DNA from: Chitinophaga sp. sic0106
Lineage (GTDB): Bacteria > Bacteroidota > Bacteroidia > Chitinophagales > Chitinophagaceae
Length of the DNA: 64,000 nt
NCBI RefSeq assembly: GCF_019219075.1
Contig: NZ_JAHUWJ010000011.1
Span: 124,001-188,000, forward strand
Direction of reading: 5' to 3'
A program made the position numbers and the translations under genes. Below the pieces are notes generated by a model. That model saw nothing but the letters and a program-made list of their open reading frames with translations, made no database searches and had not been told where the DNA came from. Below, piece by piece: positions 8,630 to 16,084 of the stretch. Positions within the stretch are counted from its first letter, which is position 1; every line of letters begins with the position of its first letter.

Positions 8630-10139
8630 AGTCATTGTAATAGGTAGTGGTCTTGGTGGCCTGGCCACCGCAGCTATTCTGGGCATGAATGGTTACAAAG
8701 TGCGTGTGTATGAAAAAAACCGTCAGATCGGTGGTTGTTTGCAAACCTATTCCCGCGAAAAAGTAATTTTTGATTCCGGCGTACACTACATTGGTGGCCT
8801 TGCACCGGGTGAAAATCTATACAAAGTTTTTAAATACCTGGGTATCCTGGATAAGCTGAAGCTCCGCCGGATGGACCTGGAAGGCTTTGACCACATTGCC
8901 TTTGCGGATGATCCTGCGGTGTATAAAATAGCACAGGGAGAGCAGCGGTTTATGAACACGCTGCTGCAAAGCTTTCCGGATGAAAAGCCGGCGCTGGAAG
9001 CGTATGTGCATAAGATCAGGGAGATTTGCGGTAAGTTTCCCTTGTATAATCTTCGTTTGGGAGATTATGAAGAAAAGCGGGAAGTACTGCACTATAACAC
9101 AGCAGATTTTCTCCGCAGCATTACCAATAACCAGCGGCTGCAACAGGTATTGGCCGGCAACAACCTGCTGTACGCAGGGGTGGCGGAAAAAACGCCGTTG
9201 TATGTACATGCGTTGGTACTGAACAGTTATATGAACAGCTCCTGGAAGTGTGTGGATGGTGGCGGGCAGATCGCTAAATGGCTGGGAAGGCGTATCATGG
9301 AAAACGGAGGAGAGATCATCCGCAATACCGCCGTGACGGCCATTGTAGGCGAAGCCGACCGGGTGGACCATCTGGTGTTGCAGAACGGAGAGAAAGTAAA
9401 AGCGGATTATTTCGTTTCCAATCTGCATCCCGTGCAAACCATTGCCATGACGCATTCCGACGCGCTGCGCGGTGCTTACCGGACGCGCATGCAGTCACTG
9501 GAAAACTCTGTAGGGGCCTTTGTGTTAAATGTGGTGTTGAAGCCGGGTAGTTTTCCTTATCTCAATTATAACTATTATTATCATACTACGGAGGATGCCT
9601 GGGCGGGTATTGACTACCAAACCGATGCCTGGCCGCAGACCTATGCGATGTATGTGGCAGCATCATCCAAACATCCGGAATATGCGGATAGTTTGTGTGT
9701 GATGACCTATATGCGCTATGAAGAAATGGCGCCCTGGAAGGATACTTTTAACACGGTGTTACAGCCGGGGGCCAGGGGAGAAGACTATGAACGCTTTAAA
9801 AGAGAGAAAGCGGAACAGCTGATAGCCTGTGTGGGAAAGCGTTTCCCGGATTTCAGGCAGGCGATACAGTCGTACTATGTGGCTACGCCATTATCGTACC
9901 GGGACTATATGGGCACTGCCGACGGCAGCATGTACGGTATCATGAAAGATGCGGCAGATCCTTTGCGCACCATGGTATCCGCCCGTACCAAACTATCTAA
10001 TTTGTATCTTACAGGGCAAAACCTGAACTTGCACGGAATTCTGGGGGTAACCATGAGTAGTGTGATCACCGCATCAGAATTAGTGGGAATGGAATCTTTA
10101 GTAACAGCAATTAACAATGTATCAGTATTCGACATATAA
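8616..10139 (+). CDS. FAD-dependent oxidoreductase, phytoene-desaturase (CrtI)-like
   Basis: A 507-residue flavoprotein. A Rossmann dinucleotide-binding motif starts it (VIVIGSGLGGLATAA; GxGxxG at 10-15), followed by the acidic end of beta-2 (VYEKN) and the CrtI-type GGCLQTYSREKVIFDSGVHYIGG region. The C-terminus has a second FAD signature near LTGQNLNLHGILGVTMSS. Family members desaturate, isomerise or saturate carotenoid-like chains. Here a polyene acyl chain is the plausible substrate, but the direction of the reaction cannot be read from sequence. It overlaps both neighbours (14 and 23 bases), so it is translated as part of the operon. Confidence 0.85.
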   Translation: MRSNEVIVIGSGLGGLATAAILGMNGYKVRVYEKNRQIGGCLQTYSREKVIFDSGVHYIGGLAPGENLYKVFKYLGILDKLKLRRMDLEGFDHIAFADDPAVYKIAQGEQRFMNTLLQSFPDEKPALEAYVHKIREICGKFPLYNLRLGDYEEKREVLHYNTADFLRSITNNQRLQQVLAGNNLLYAGVAEKTPLYVHALVLNSYMNSSWKCVDGGGQIAKWLGRRIMENGGEIIRNTAVTAIVGEADRVDHLVLQNGEKVKADYFVSNLHPVQTIAMTHSDALRGAYRTRMQSLENSVGAFVLNVVLKPGSFPYLNYNYYYHTTEDAWAGIDYQTDAWPQTYAMYVAASSKHPEYADSLCVMTYMRYEEMAPWKDTFNTVLQPGARGEDYERFKREKAEQLIACVGKRFPDFRQAIQSYYVATPLSYRDYMGTADGSMYGIMKDAADPLRTMVSARTKLSNLYLTGQNLNLHGILGVTMSSVITASELVGMESLVTAINNVSVFDI

Positions 10140-11835
10140 AGCCAGCGGGCAGAAGAAAAAGAAGCGCAGTATCTGGAAAAAGCTGGGCAGGGCAATCCTT
10201 TATATTATCGGATTTTTCCTGGTATTGCTGATAGGGCTTGCGATCTATATTGTAAGTGTGAGCAAAATGGCACCGCCGGAAATTAGTAATCAGTCGGCCT
10301 TGCAGCTACAGCGCAAGGAGCTGGACAAAGGTACCTACACCATTGGAAACAACTGGTTCCGTCATAGCAGCACGGGATTGTATGAAATGTACGTAGAAGG
10401 GTCACCTTTTGAAAGAGGGGTGGTAAACGGTAAGCTGAGCAAGGAACTGATTCAGCGTCAGGAAGACGTGTTTGTGGAGCAGATCGCAAAGATGGTGCCC
10501 AGCACCTTTTACAGGCATTTCCTGCGTTATTTCATCGGGTTCTTTAACAGGGACCTGGCAGCCAATGTGCCGGAGGAGTTTAAGGAAGAGATTTACGGGG
10601 AGTCGTTCTCCGCCTCTCCTGACTATGACTATATCGGCAGTAACTACGAGCGGCTGATGAACTATCATGCGGCGCATGATATTGGGCACGCCCTGCAGGG
10701 TATGTACCTGGTGGGATGTACTTCCTTTGCTACCTGGGATGATCATTCGGCGGACAGTAACCTGATCATTGGCCGGAATTTCGACTTCTACATGGGCGAT
10801 AAGTTTGCAGAGGATAAGATGGTGGTGTTTTACCATCCCGAAAAGGGCTACAACTTTATGTTTGTGACCTGGGGGGGCTTTACGGGCGTGGTTTCCGGTA
10901 TGAACGACCAGGGGCTCACCGTTACCATTAATGCCGCCAGAACTGACGTGCCTTTTGGAGCTGCTACACCGGTATCATTGGTGGCCAGGGAGATATTACA
11001 ATATGCTAAGACGATTGAAGAGGCCTGGGCGATAGCGTCCAAACGCAGAATGTTTGTATCAGAATCTTTCCTGATAGGCTCTGCCATTGATAATATGGCC
11101 GTGGTGATTGAAAAAACACCGACTGGTATGGATAAGTATGATCCGGGAAGGCACTTTATTACCTGTACCAATCACTTCCAGGGGGATACGCTGAAAACGC
11201 TGGGCTCCAATAAGGTACAGCTGGCGCAAAGTGCGTCTGCCTATCGTTACCTGCGGCTCACGGAGTTATTGTCGCGCAACGGCAAAAACGATGTACAGAA
11301 AACCATTGGCATTTTACGTGACCGTAAAGGGCTGCACGATGCTAATATAGGCTTGGGTAATGAGAAGGCGATTAACCAGTTTATAGCCCACCATGGTATT
11401 GTGTTTGAGCCTAAGAAAAAATTGGTGTGGGTATCTACAGCGCCTTTCCAGATGGGTGAGTTTGTAGCGTACGACCTGAACAAGATTTTTAGTATGCAGG
11501 GGCTGCAAAGCAACCACGAAGTATATGACACTGCATATAATGTGCCGGCAGATACTTTCCTGGTTACCAACGAATATGCGCAGTGGCAGCGGTTCCACAC
11601 GATGAAGGAGCAGCTGATGAATAAGGAAAGCGTGGACCTGAAGGCTTTTGTGGCCAGCAATCCTGAGTATTATCATACGTATGTGATGGCAGGAGATTAT
11701 AGTTTCCGGCTGAAACAGTTTGCTGCGGCAAAGCAGTATTATGAAACTGCTTTAACCAAAGAGATTGCCACCAAAGGTGAGGAAACGCATATTCGCGTGC
11801 AGCTGGAGAAAACGAATAAAGCATTGCAAAAATGA
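10117..11835 (+). CDS. C45-family Ntn-hydrolase / acyltransferase-like protein, membrane-anchored
   Basis: A 572-residue protein. A basic N-terminus (KKKKRSIWKK) precedes one membrane helix (about 26-47). The next ~400 residues match the C45 acyl-CoA:6-APA acyltransferase fold: VGCTSFATWD with candidate nucleophile Cys201, GRNFDFYMGDK, and GFTGVVSGMNDQGLTVTINA. In this family autocleavage just before the Cys exposes the nucleophile, and the enzyme makes or breaks amide or ester bonds. The C-terminus ends in a TPR-like segment. In a flexirubin-type cluster it is a candidate for the ester-forming or hydrolysing step (inference). Its stop overlaps the acpS start (ATGA). Confidence 0.8.
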   Translation: MYQYSTYKASGQKKKKRSIWKKLGRAILYIIGFFLVLLIGLAIYIVSVSKMAPPEISNQSALQLQRKELDKGTYTIGNNWFRHSSTGLYEMYVEGSPFERGVVNGKLSKELIQRQEDVFVEQIAKMVPSTFYRHFLRYFIGFFNRDLAANVPEEFKEEIYGESFSASPDYDYIGSNYERLMNYHAAHDIGHALQGMYLVGCTSFATWDDHSADSNLIIGRNFDFYMGDKFAEDKMVVFYHPEKGYNFMFVTWGGFTGVVSGMNDQGLTVTINAARTDVPFGAATPVSLVAREILQYAKTIEEAWAIASKRRMFVSESFLIGSAIDNMAVVIEKTPTGMDKYDPGRHFITCTNHFQGDTLKTLGSNKVQLAQSASAYRYLRLTELLSRNGKNDVQKTIGILRDRKGLHDANIGLGNEKAINQFIAHHGIVFEPKKKLVWVSTAPFQMGEFVAYDLNKIFSMQGLQSNHEVYDTAYNVPADTFLVTNEYAQWQRFHTMKEQLMNKESVDLKAFVASNPEYYHTYVMAGDYSFRLKQFAAAKQYYETALTKEIATKGEETHIRVQLEKTNKALQK

Positions 11836-12212
11836 TTATAGGCATAGGCACAGATATCGTGGAGGTGGGGCGTATTGCCGCAAAGCTGGCCAAAGGTATA
11901 GCTTTCAGGGATCTAGTGTTTACACCGGTAGAAATTGCGTATTGCGAAAAGCAGGCGTTGCCTGCTGAGTCGTATGCCGCAAGGTTTGCGGCTAAAGAGG
12001 CGCTGCTGAAAGCTTTTGGCACTGGCTGGGGAAATAATGGTGGTGTGAATTTTAACGAGATTGAAGTCCGCAATGATGCCAACGGCAAACCGGAATTATT
12101 TTTAATTGGAGCGGCGGAGGCCCGCTATGAGCAGCTATCTATCAAACATATCTGGGTGTCCTTATCGCATGAAAAAAGTGCTGCCATTGCGATGGTGGTA
12201 CTGGAAGGATAA
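11832..12212 (+). CDS. acpS: Holo-ACP synthase (4'-phosphopantetheinyl transferase)
   Basis: A 126-residue AcpS. It transfers 4'-phosphopantetheine from CoA to the conserved Ser of acyl carrier proteins, using Mg2+. Both signature blocks are present: GIGTDIVEVGRI (metal-binding Asp8) and RFAAKEALLKAFGTGWG (metal-binding Glu). The length is normal for group I AcpS trimers. Its place inside the pigment operon, overlapping the upstream stop by four bases, suggests it activates the cluster's ACPs; whether it is also the cell's housekeeping enzyme cannot be told from this window. Confidence 0.93.
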   Translation: MIIGIGTDIVEVGRIAAKLAKGIAFRDLVFTPVEIAYCEKQALPAESYAARFAAKEALLKAFGTGWGNNGGVNFNEIEVRNDANGKPELFLIGAAEARYEQLSIKHIWVSLSHEKSAAIAMVVLEG

Positions 12213-12230
12213 CCTGTTAAAAACTGAGCT

Positions 12231-13520
12231 ATGTATATACCCGATATTGAATTACAGTCTTTAGCTGCCATCAGGGCTTTCCAGGAGAAGGAAGTGCTGC
12301 ATATGATCGGCTACCTCCAGCAGTTTTCACCGTTTTATAAAGACTGGTTCAAGCGTCATGGTATACAGGCAGATGATATCCGTTCGCTGGAAGAGGTAAA
12401 GAAAATTCCACCAGTTACCAAAGAAGCGTTGCAGGAGCAAAACTGGGATTTTTTATGTGTGGATAAAAGCAAGATTGCGGAGTATACTACTACCAGCGGC
12501 ACGCTGGGACGGCCGGTGATATTGGCTTTAACGGAAAAGGACTTACAAAGGCTTACTTACAACGAATATATTTCTTTTAGTTGCGCTGATGGTACCGACA
12601 GTGATGTGTATCAGCTGATGCTCACGCTGGATCGTCAGTTTATGGCGGGTATGGCGTATTACAATGGTATCCGTAAGCTGGGTGCCGGCGTACTGCGTGT
12701 AGGCCCTGGCGTGCCCAGTATGCAGTGGGAAAATATTGAGCGCATACAGCCTACGACTATCGTAGGAGTGCCTTCATTTCTGGTAAAGCTGATAGCGTAT
12801 GCAAAAGAGCATAATATTGATGTGAACAGTACATCCGTGAAGAAGGCCGTGTGTATTGGGGAAAACATACGTAATACTGATTTTTCACTGAATGTATTGG
12901 GAAAGAAAATAACGGAGCAATGGGATATAAAGCTGTATTCCACCTATGCATCCACTGAAATGCAGACTGCTTTCACTGAATGTAAGGCGGGGCATGGGGG
13001 GCATCATCATCCGGAGTTGCTGTATGTGGAGCTGCTGGATGATAATAATGAGCAGGTAGGTCCTGGTGAGGATGGAGAGGTAACGATTACTACGCTTGGG
13101 GTGGAAGGCATGCCACTGTTGCGTTACAAGACCGGTGATATTTGTCGGTATTACAATGAGCCTTGCAGCTGTGGCCGCCAAACTATTCGTTTATCGCCGG
13201 TGATAGGTCGCAAAAAGCAGATGTTGAAATTTAAGGGTACTACGTTGTATCCGCCGGCGCTGTTTGATTTGCTGAATGAGATGAACGAGGTGCGGGAGTT
13301 TGTGGTGGAGGTACATTCCAACGAATTAGGTACGGACGAGATCATGCTGCATTTGTGGCCGCTGGAGGAGTCGGAGGAGATGGACCGGAAGATTAAATCG
13401 TACTTACAGGCGAAGCTGCGGGTGATTCCGCAGGTGCGGTATTGCAGTCAGGCGGAGATTATGAAGATGCAGTTTCCGGAGGGCAGCAGGAAGCCGGTGA
13501 AGTTTGTGGATAAGCGGTAG
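12231..13520 (+). CDS. PaaK-like AMP-forming acyl/aryl-CoA (or ACP) ligase
   Basis: A 429-residue adenylate-forming enzyme of the phenylacetate-CoA ligase type. The ATP-binding P-loop is YTTTSGTLGRPV (85-96). Later motifs are YASTEMQTA, LRYKTGDICRY and VIGRKKQMLKFKG (A8-like hinge). A short CSCGR cluster just after the TGD motif is common in PaaK relatives and may bind metal. Such enzymes activate aromatic acids; in this cluster the likely substrate is the aryl starter (for example a coumaroyl- or benzoyl-type acid), by inference. It is the last gene before an intrinsic terminator. Confidence 0.85.
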   Translation: MYIPDIELQSLAAIRAFQEKEVLHMIGYLQQFSPFYKDWFKRHGIQADDIRSLEEVKKIPPVTKEALQEQNWDFLCVDKSKIAEYTTTSGTLGRPVILALTEKDLQRLTYNEYISFSCADGTDSDVYQLMLTLDRQFMAGMAYYNGIRKLGAGVLRVGPGVPSMQWENIERIQPTTIVGVPSFLVKLIAYAKEHNIDVNSTSVKKAVCIGENIRNTDFSLNVLGKKITEQWDIKLYSTYASTEMQTAFTECKAGHGGHHHPELLYVELLDDNNEQVGPGEDGEVTITTLGVEGMPLLRYKTGDICRYYNEPCSCGRQTIRLSPVIGRKKQMLKFKGTTLYPPALFDLLNEMNEVREFVVEVHSNELGTDEIMLHLWPLEESEEMDRKIKSYLQAKLRVIPQVRYCSQAEIMKMQFPEGSRKPVKFVDKR

Positions 13521-13549
13521 TAGTATGTTTTATTTAAATATTTTTTAGG

Positions 13550-13580
13550 GAGATGCCGGTGAGGCATCTCTTTGTTTTTT
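13550..13580 (+). terminator. Intrinsic terminator of the pigment operon
   Basis: A perfect 8-bp stem (GAGATGCC / GGCATCTC) with a five-base loop GGTGA, followed directly by TTTGTTTTTT. It starts 30 bases after the ligase stop and closes the plus-strand operon. The left arm overlaps TTTTTTAGGGAGATG, a string that recurs elsewhere in the window (see findings). Confidence 0.85.
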
Positions 13581-13599
13581 GCGCAAGTTTGGTAATCAT

Positions 13600-13690
13600 T
13601 TTTCGATCATTCTGATCTGTTCATTCCGTTCATTCTTACTTCGTTCTGTTCATTCTCATTCGGGGATGAAGTCAGCTCATTCGGGCGTTT
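13600..13690. repeat. Cluster of short CATTC direct repeats
   Basis: Six CATTC units, three of them as GTTCATTC, fall within about 80 bases between the pigment-operon terminator and the next small gene. They are unevenly spaced. This could be a slipped low-complexity stretch or a binding array; nothing here identifies a factor. Confidence 0.4.
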
Positions 13691-13720
13691 TTGAGGCTTA
13701 ATAGCGGCTAATTTGCCGGT

Positions 13721-14266
13721 ATGAAAGTTAACCCGCTATTCATCGATGTAGAGATCGATGAACTGACTAATAGTATTGTTTGTACGAGAACAGGAGAAAG
13801 GTTTGATACCATTGTTTCACCATTAACCATGGAGGAAGCGAAAAAGCTAACCCGTCGGAAAAAATGGAGATTTAACTGGCAATTAGAATGCCAGTGTGTA
13901 GACAGGATAGTGTACAAACTGACGATAATAAATCGTCCGAAAGAAGTGCATGGAGTAATGAGTTGTACAGATTGTACGGATCATTACTTTGTTCATCTTA
14001 TTGAAAATGCCCCTGCGAATGTGGGTAAGCTGAAGTTGTTTTCCGGTGTTGCACCAAATTTGTTTGCTTTTGTCTGTAAGTTGTCGTTGGAGCAAGGATA
14101 TGGAGGGGAGATTGGATTTGTGGCGAAGACAAAATTGGTGGATTACTACAAGGATAAATTAGGTGCTCAGCTTGTTGGGCATTTAAGAATGAAAATTCCA
14201 GAAATAAAAGCGAAAAAACTTATACATGCATATTTTAAGAAAGAAAACGACCAGGCCATTGACTGA
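13721..14266 (+). CDS. Small protein with GNAT-like C-terminal half, function unknown
   Basis: A 181-residue protein. The C-terminal half (VGKLKLFSGVAPNLFAFVCKLS, then EQGYGGEIGF, then LVDYYKDKLGAQLVG) has the order of elements seen in GNAT acetyltransferases: a strand, a helix, the acetyl-CoA loop region, and a YYKDKLG motif like the FYEKLGF of that fold. The N-terminus has a Cys-rich strand (CTDCTD) and a basic patch (TRRKKWRF). No signal peptide. It sits alone after the pigment terminator and overlaps the next small gene by 41 bases, a layout common for two-gene cassettes. The GNAT reading is inference from pattern alone. Confidence 0.5.
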   Translation: MKVNPLFIDVEIDELTNSIVCTRTGERFDTIVSPLTMEEAKKLTRRKKWRFNWQLECQCVDRIVYKLTIINRPKEVHGVMSCTDCTDHYFVHLIENAPANVGKLKLFSGVAPNLFAFVCKLSLEQGYGGEIGFVAKTKLVDYYKDKLGAQLVGHLRMKIPEIKAKKLIHAYFKKENDQAID

Positions 14267-14558
14267 TAGAGAGAAAGCTGCGCTGGAGAGTGAAGCTTTA
14301 TGGAGAAATATAACAATTGCAGATTTAGCTTTTTTGGATGACCTGCTTCCCATTGGCGATCAGAATTATGTAGAAAGTAAACAAATAAAAATGTTTACCT
14401 CTTATTCTATTAGTGAATATCGCCGTACTGGCTATAATCCGAAGGAGCCGTCATTTAAGAAACTTAGACGATGGTTTAAGCGGTATGAAAAAAGAGGATA
14501 TAAACCTGCATTGAGAAGACGCAGGCATGGAGCCAGGAGGAGGTGGGTTAAATGGTAA
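14226..14558 (+). CDS. Small basic protein of unknown function
   Basis: A 110-residue protein not recognised. The N-terminal half has the look of a small helical, charged module (LTDREKAALESEALW, then IADLAFLDDLLP). The C-terminal third is strongly basic (KKLRRWFKRYEKRGYKP, then RRRRHGARRR), which suggests nucleic-acid binding or contact with an acidic partner. It overlaps the upstream GNAT-like gene by 41 bases, so the two may be translationally coupled. It is A/T-richer than the pigment operon. Whether it is expressed is uncertain. Confidence 0.4.
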   Translation: MHILRKKTTRPLTDREKAALESEALWRNITIADLAFLDDLLPIGDQNYVESKQIKMFTSYSISEYRRTGYNPKEPSFKKLRRWFKRYEKRGYKPALRRRRHGARRRWVKW

Positions 14559-14607
14559 TAATATAAACATTTGAAATAATTGGTAAGTAATAAGATGAAA
14601 GATTTTT

Positions 14608-14823
14608 ATGGATGATTTCCATTATTTCAACGAACCAGAATGGTATGTGATAAGCAGGCCATACAGTAAAAGAGAAAGCAGGAACACCGCATTAATTTTT
14701 AAGATTTACCGTGCTACTGGCCGCGTTTATACCTACCCGCCCGTAAAGAAAAACTTAAGCCGCTGGTGCCGCAAAGACAGCTGGTTGCCTCCGCGTGATC
14801 CATCGCGGAAAAAACGCTGCTAA
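14608..14823 (+). CDS. Short basic ORF, uncertain
   Basis: A 71-codon reading frame rich in Arg, Lys, Trp and Tyr, with no recognised motif. It follows the previous small basic gene by 49 bases. No ribosome-binding signal decides the start. It may be a third member of the small accessory island, a decayed gene fragment, or spurious. The rest of 14559-14929 shows no other feature I can support. Confidence 0.25.
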   Translation: MDDFHYFNEPEWYVISRPYSKRESRNTALIFKIYRATGRVYTYPPVKKNLSRWCRKDSWLPPRDPSRKKRC

Positions 14824-14929
14824 TAGTGGTGGGTCACTTTCAATAATAGAGGTTCGCAACAGGCTGGCTCCAGACATCCGATAGTTTGTCAGCTGCCAAT
14901 GCAAAAAATCGCATGCCGCAGCGCCTCCG

Positions 14930-15421
14930 CTAAAATCCAAATACCGCCGTTGCCTGTGGATTATCCAGCTTATAACTTTGCCTTTTCCCCCCAACAATCA
15001 CATGCACCATATTGGTTTGTGTAGCATGCTGCTCGTATAATACATCATTGCGCACCTCCACTTTCTTAGGTGCCGCCACATGCCCCACTTCCAGAAAGCT
15101 CCAAACAGCGTCCTCCTCAATCTTATAACCAATGAACTTCAGCGCCACCGGCTTCCCATCCACTTTTACAGATAAATGCTGCTGCAGGTAGGCCGCAATA
15201 AAACCCTCCACCTGCTTGCGGTTAGCCGGCTTGATAATATCAAAAGATGTCTTAAACTGTTTTTTAAGCGTTTTCTCCAGGTCGTCCGTAAAAATGCGGG
15301 TACTCACCTCCAACTCCTGATGGGCCGCATTATGGGTTATTTCTGTTACGCTGGCATAAAAAGGATGCATCGCCAACACAATACCTACCCACCATTTACA
15401 TAGTAATAATCCCACTAGCAA
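14930..15421 (-). CDS. DUF6702-like secreted protein
   Basis: A 163-residue protein with an N-terminal hydrophobic signal (LVGLLLCKWWVGIVLA) followed by MHPFYASVTEITHN, the start typical of DUF6702 proteins of Bacteroidota. The best start in frame is TTG at 15421, since the first ATG is at residue 18, after the hydrophobic stretch. Family function is unknown. It is divergent from a HupE/UreJ gene and near an M1 peptidase; I recall the same set of neighbours in other Bacteroidota. A -7-like element lies at 15461-15468 on its strand. Confidence 0.7.
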   Translation of the reverse strand: MLVGLLLCKWWVGIVLAMHPFYASVTEITHNAAHQELEVSTRIFTDDLEKTLKKQFKTSFDIIKPANRKQVEGFIAAYLQQHLSVKVDGKPVALKFIGYKIEEDAVWSFLEVGHVAAPKKVEVRNDVLYEQHATQTNMVHVIVGGKRQSYKLDNPQATAVFGF

Positions 15422-15460
15422 AAAATTTTAGGAAAAATTAACTTTTTGGTTATATAATTA

Positions 15461-15468
15461 CAAATTTA
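15461..15468 (-). promoter_or_regulatory. Putative -7 element for the DUF6702-like gene
   Basis: On the minus strand this reads TAAATTTG, matching the Bacteroidota -7 consensus TAnnTTTG, about 40 bases before the TTG start. No good -33 TTTG stands at the usual spacing, so confidence is low. The whole divergent gap is only 62 bases and A/T-rich. Confidence 0.35.
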
Positions 15469-15483
15469 GATAAAAGTAGTGCA

Positions 15484-16068
15484 ATGGATGGTTTGTATTT
15501 TCAGTTGGGCTGGCAGCACATTATTAATTGGGACGCCTATGACCACATCTTGTTTATCATAGCCTTGTGTGCCATGTACCTGCTGCGCGACTGGAAGAAA
15601 GTCCTGATCCTGGTGACAGCATTTACCATCGGGCATTCCATTACGCTGGCACTGAGTGTATTAGATGTAATCCACGTGCCAGGCGATATTATCGAATGGC
15701 TCATACCCGTAACCATCTGCATCACCGCAGCAACCAATATCATTCGTAAAGACAGTGAACCGAAAAAATTGCAGCTGAATTATTTCTATGCCTTGTTTTT
15801 CGGCCTGATACACGGTCTGGGTTTTTCGAACTACCTGAAAAGTATGCTGGGCGCACACACCAATGTCGCCGGGCCACTGCTGGGATTCAACCTGGGCCTG
15901 GAATGTGGGCAGATCGTAATTGTGATGATAATTTTAGTAATCTCCGGAGTACTCGTCAACCTGGCCGGAGTAAAGCGCCGCGACTGGAACCTCTGTGTTT
16001 CCTCAGGTGCTTTCGGGATCGCCCTCGTAATGGTGATCGAAGGAGCAAGAGCAATGTTTTTGAATTAA
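15484..16068 (+). CDS. HupE/UreJ family membrane protein
   Basis: A 194-residue integral membrane protein with about six helices. The N-terminal motif WDAYDHILFIIALC and the later FTIGHSITLALS carry the conserved Asp/His residues of HupE/UreJ_2 proteins, thought in some relatives to take part in metal (nickel or cobalt) movement. It is followed 16 bases later by the M1 peptidase gene, so the two are probably cotranscribed. A metal-supply role for a nearby metalloenzyme is possible but unproven. Confidence 0.8.
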   Translation: MDGLYFQLGWQHIINWDAYDHILFIIALCAMYLLRDWKKVLILVTAFTIGHSITLALSVLDVIHVPGDIIEWLIPVTICITAATNIIRKDSEPKKLQLNYFYALFFGLIHGLGFSNYLKSMLGAHTNVAGPLLGFNLGLECGQIVIVMIILVISGVLVNLAGVKRRDWNLCVSSGAFGIALVMVIEGARAMFLN

Positions 16069-16084
16069 GTATTTTATACCGTTT

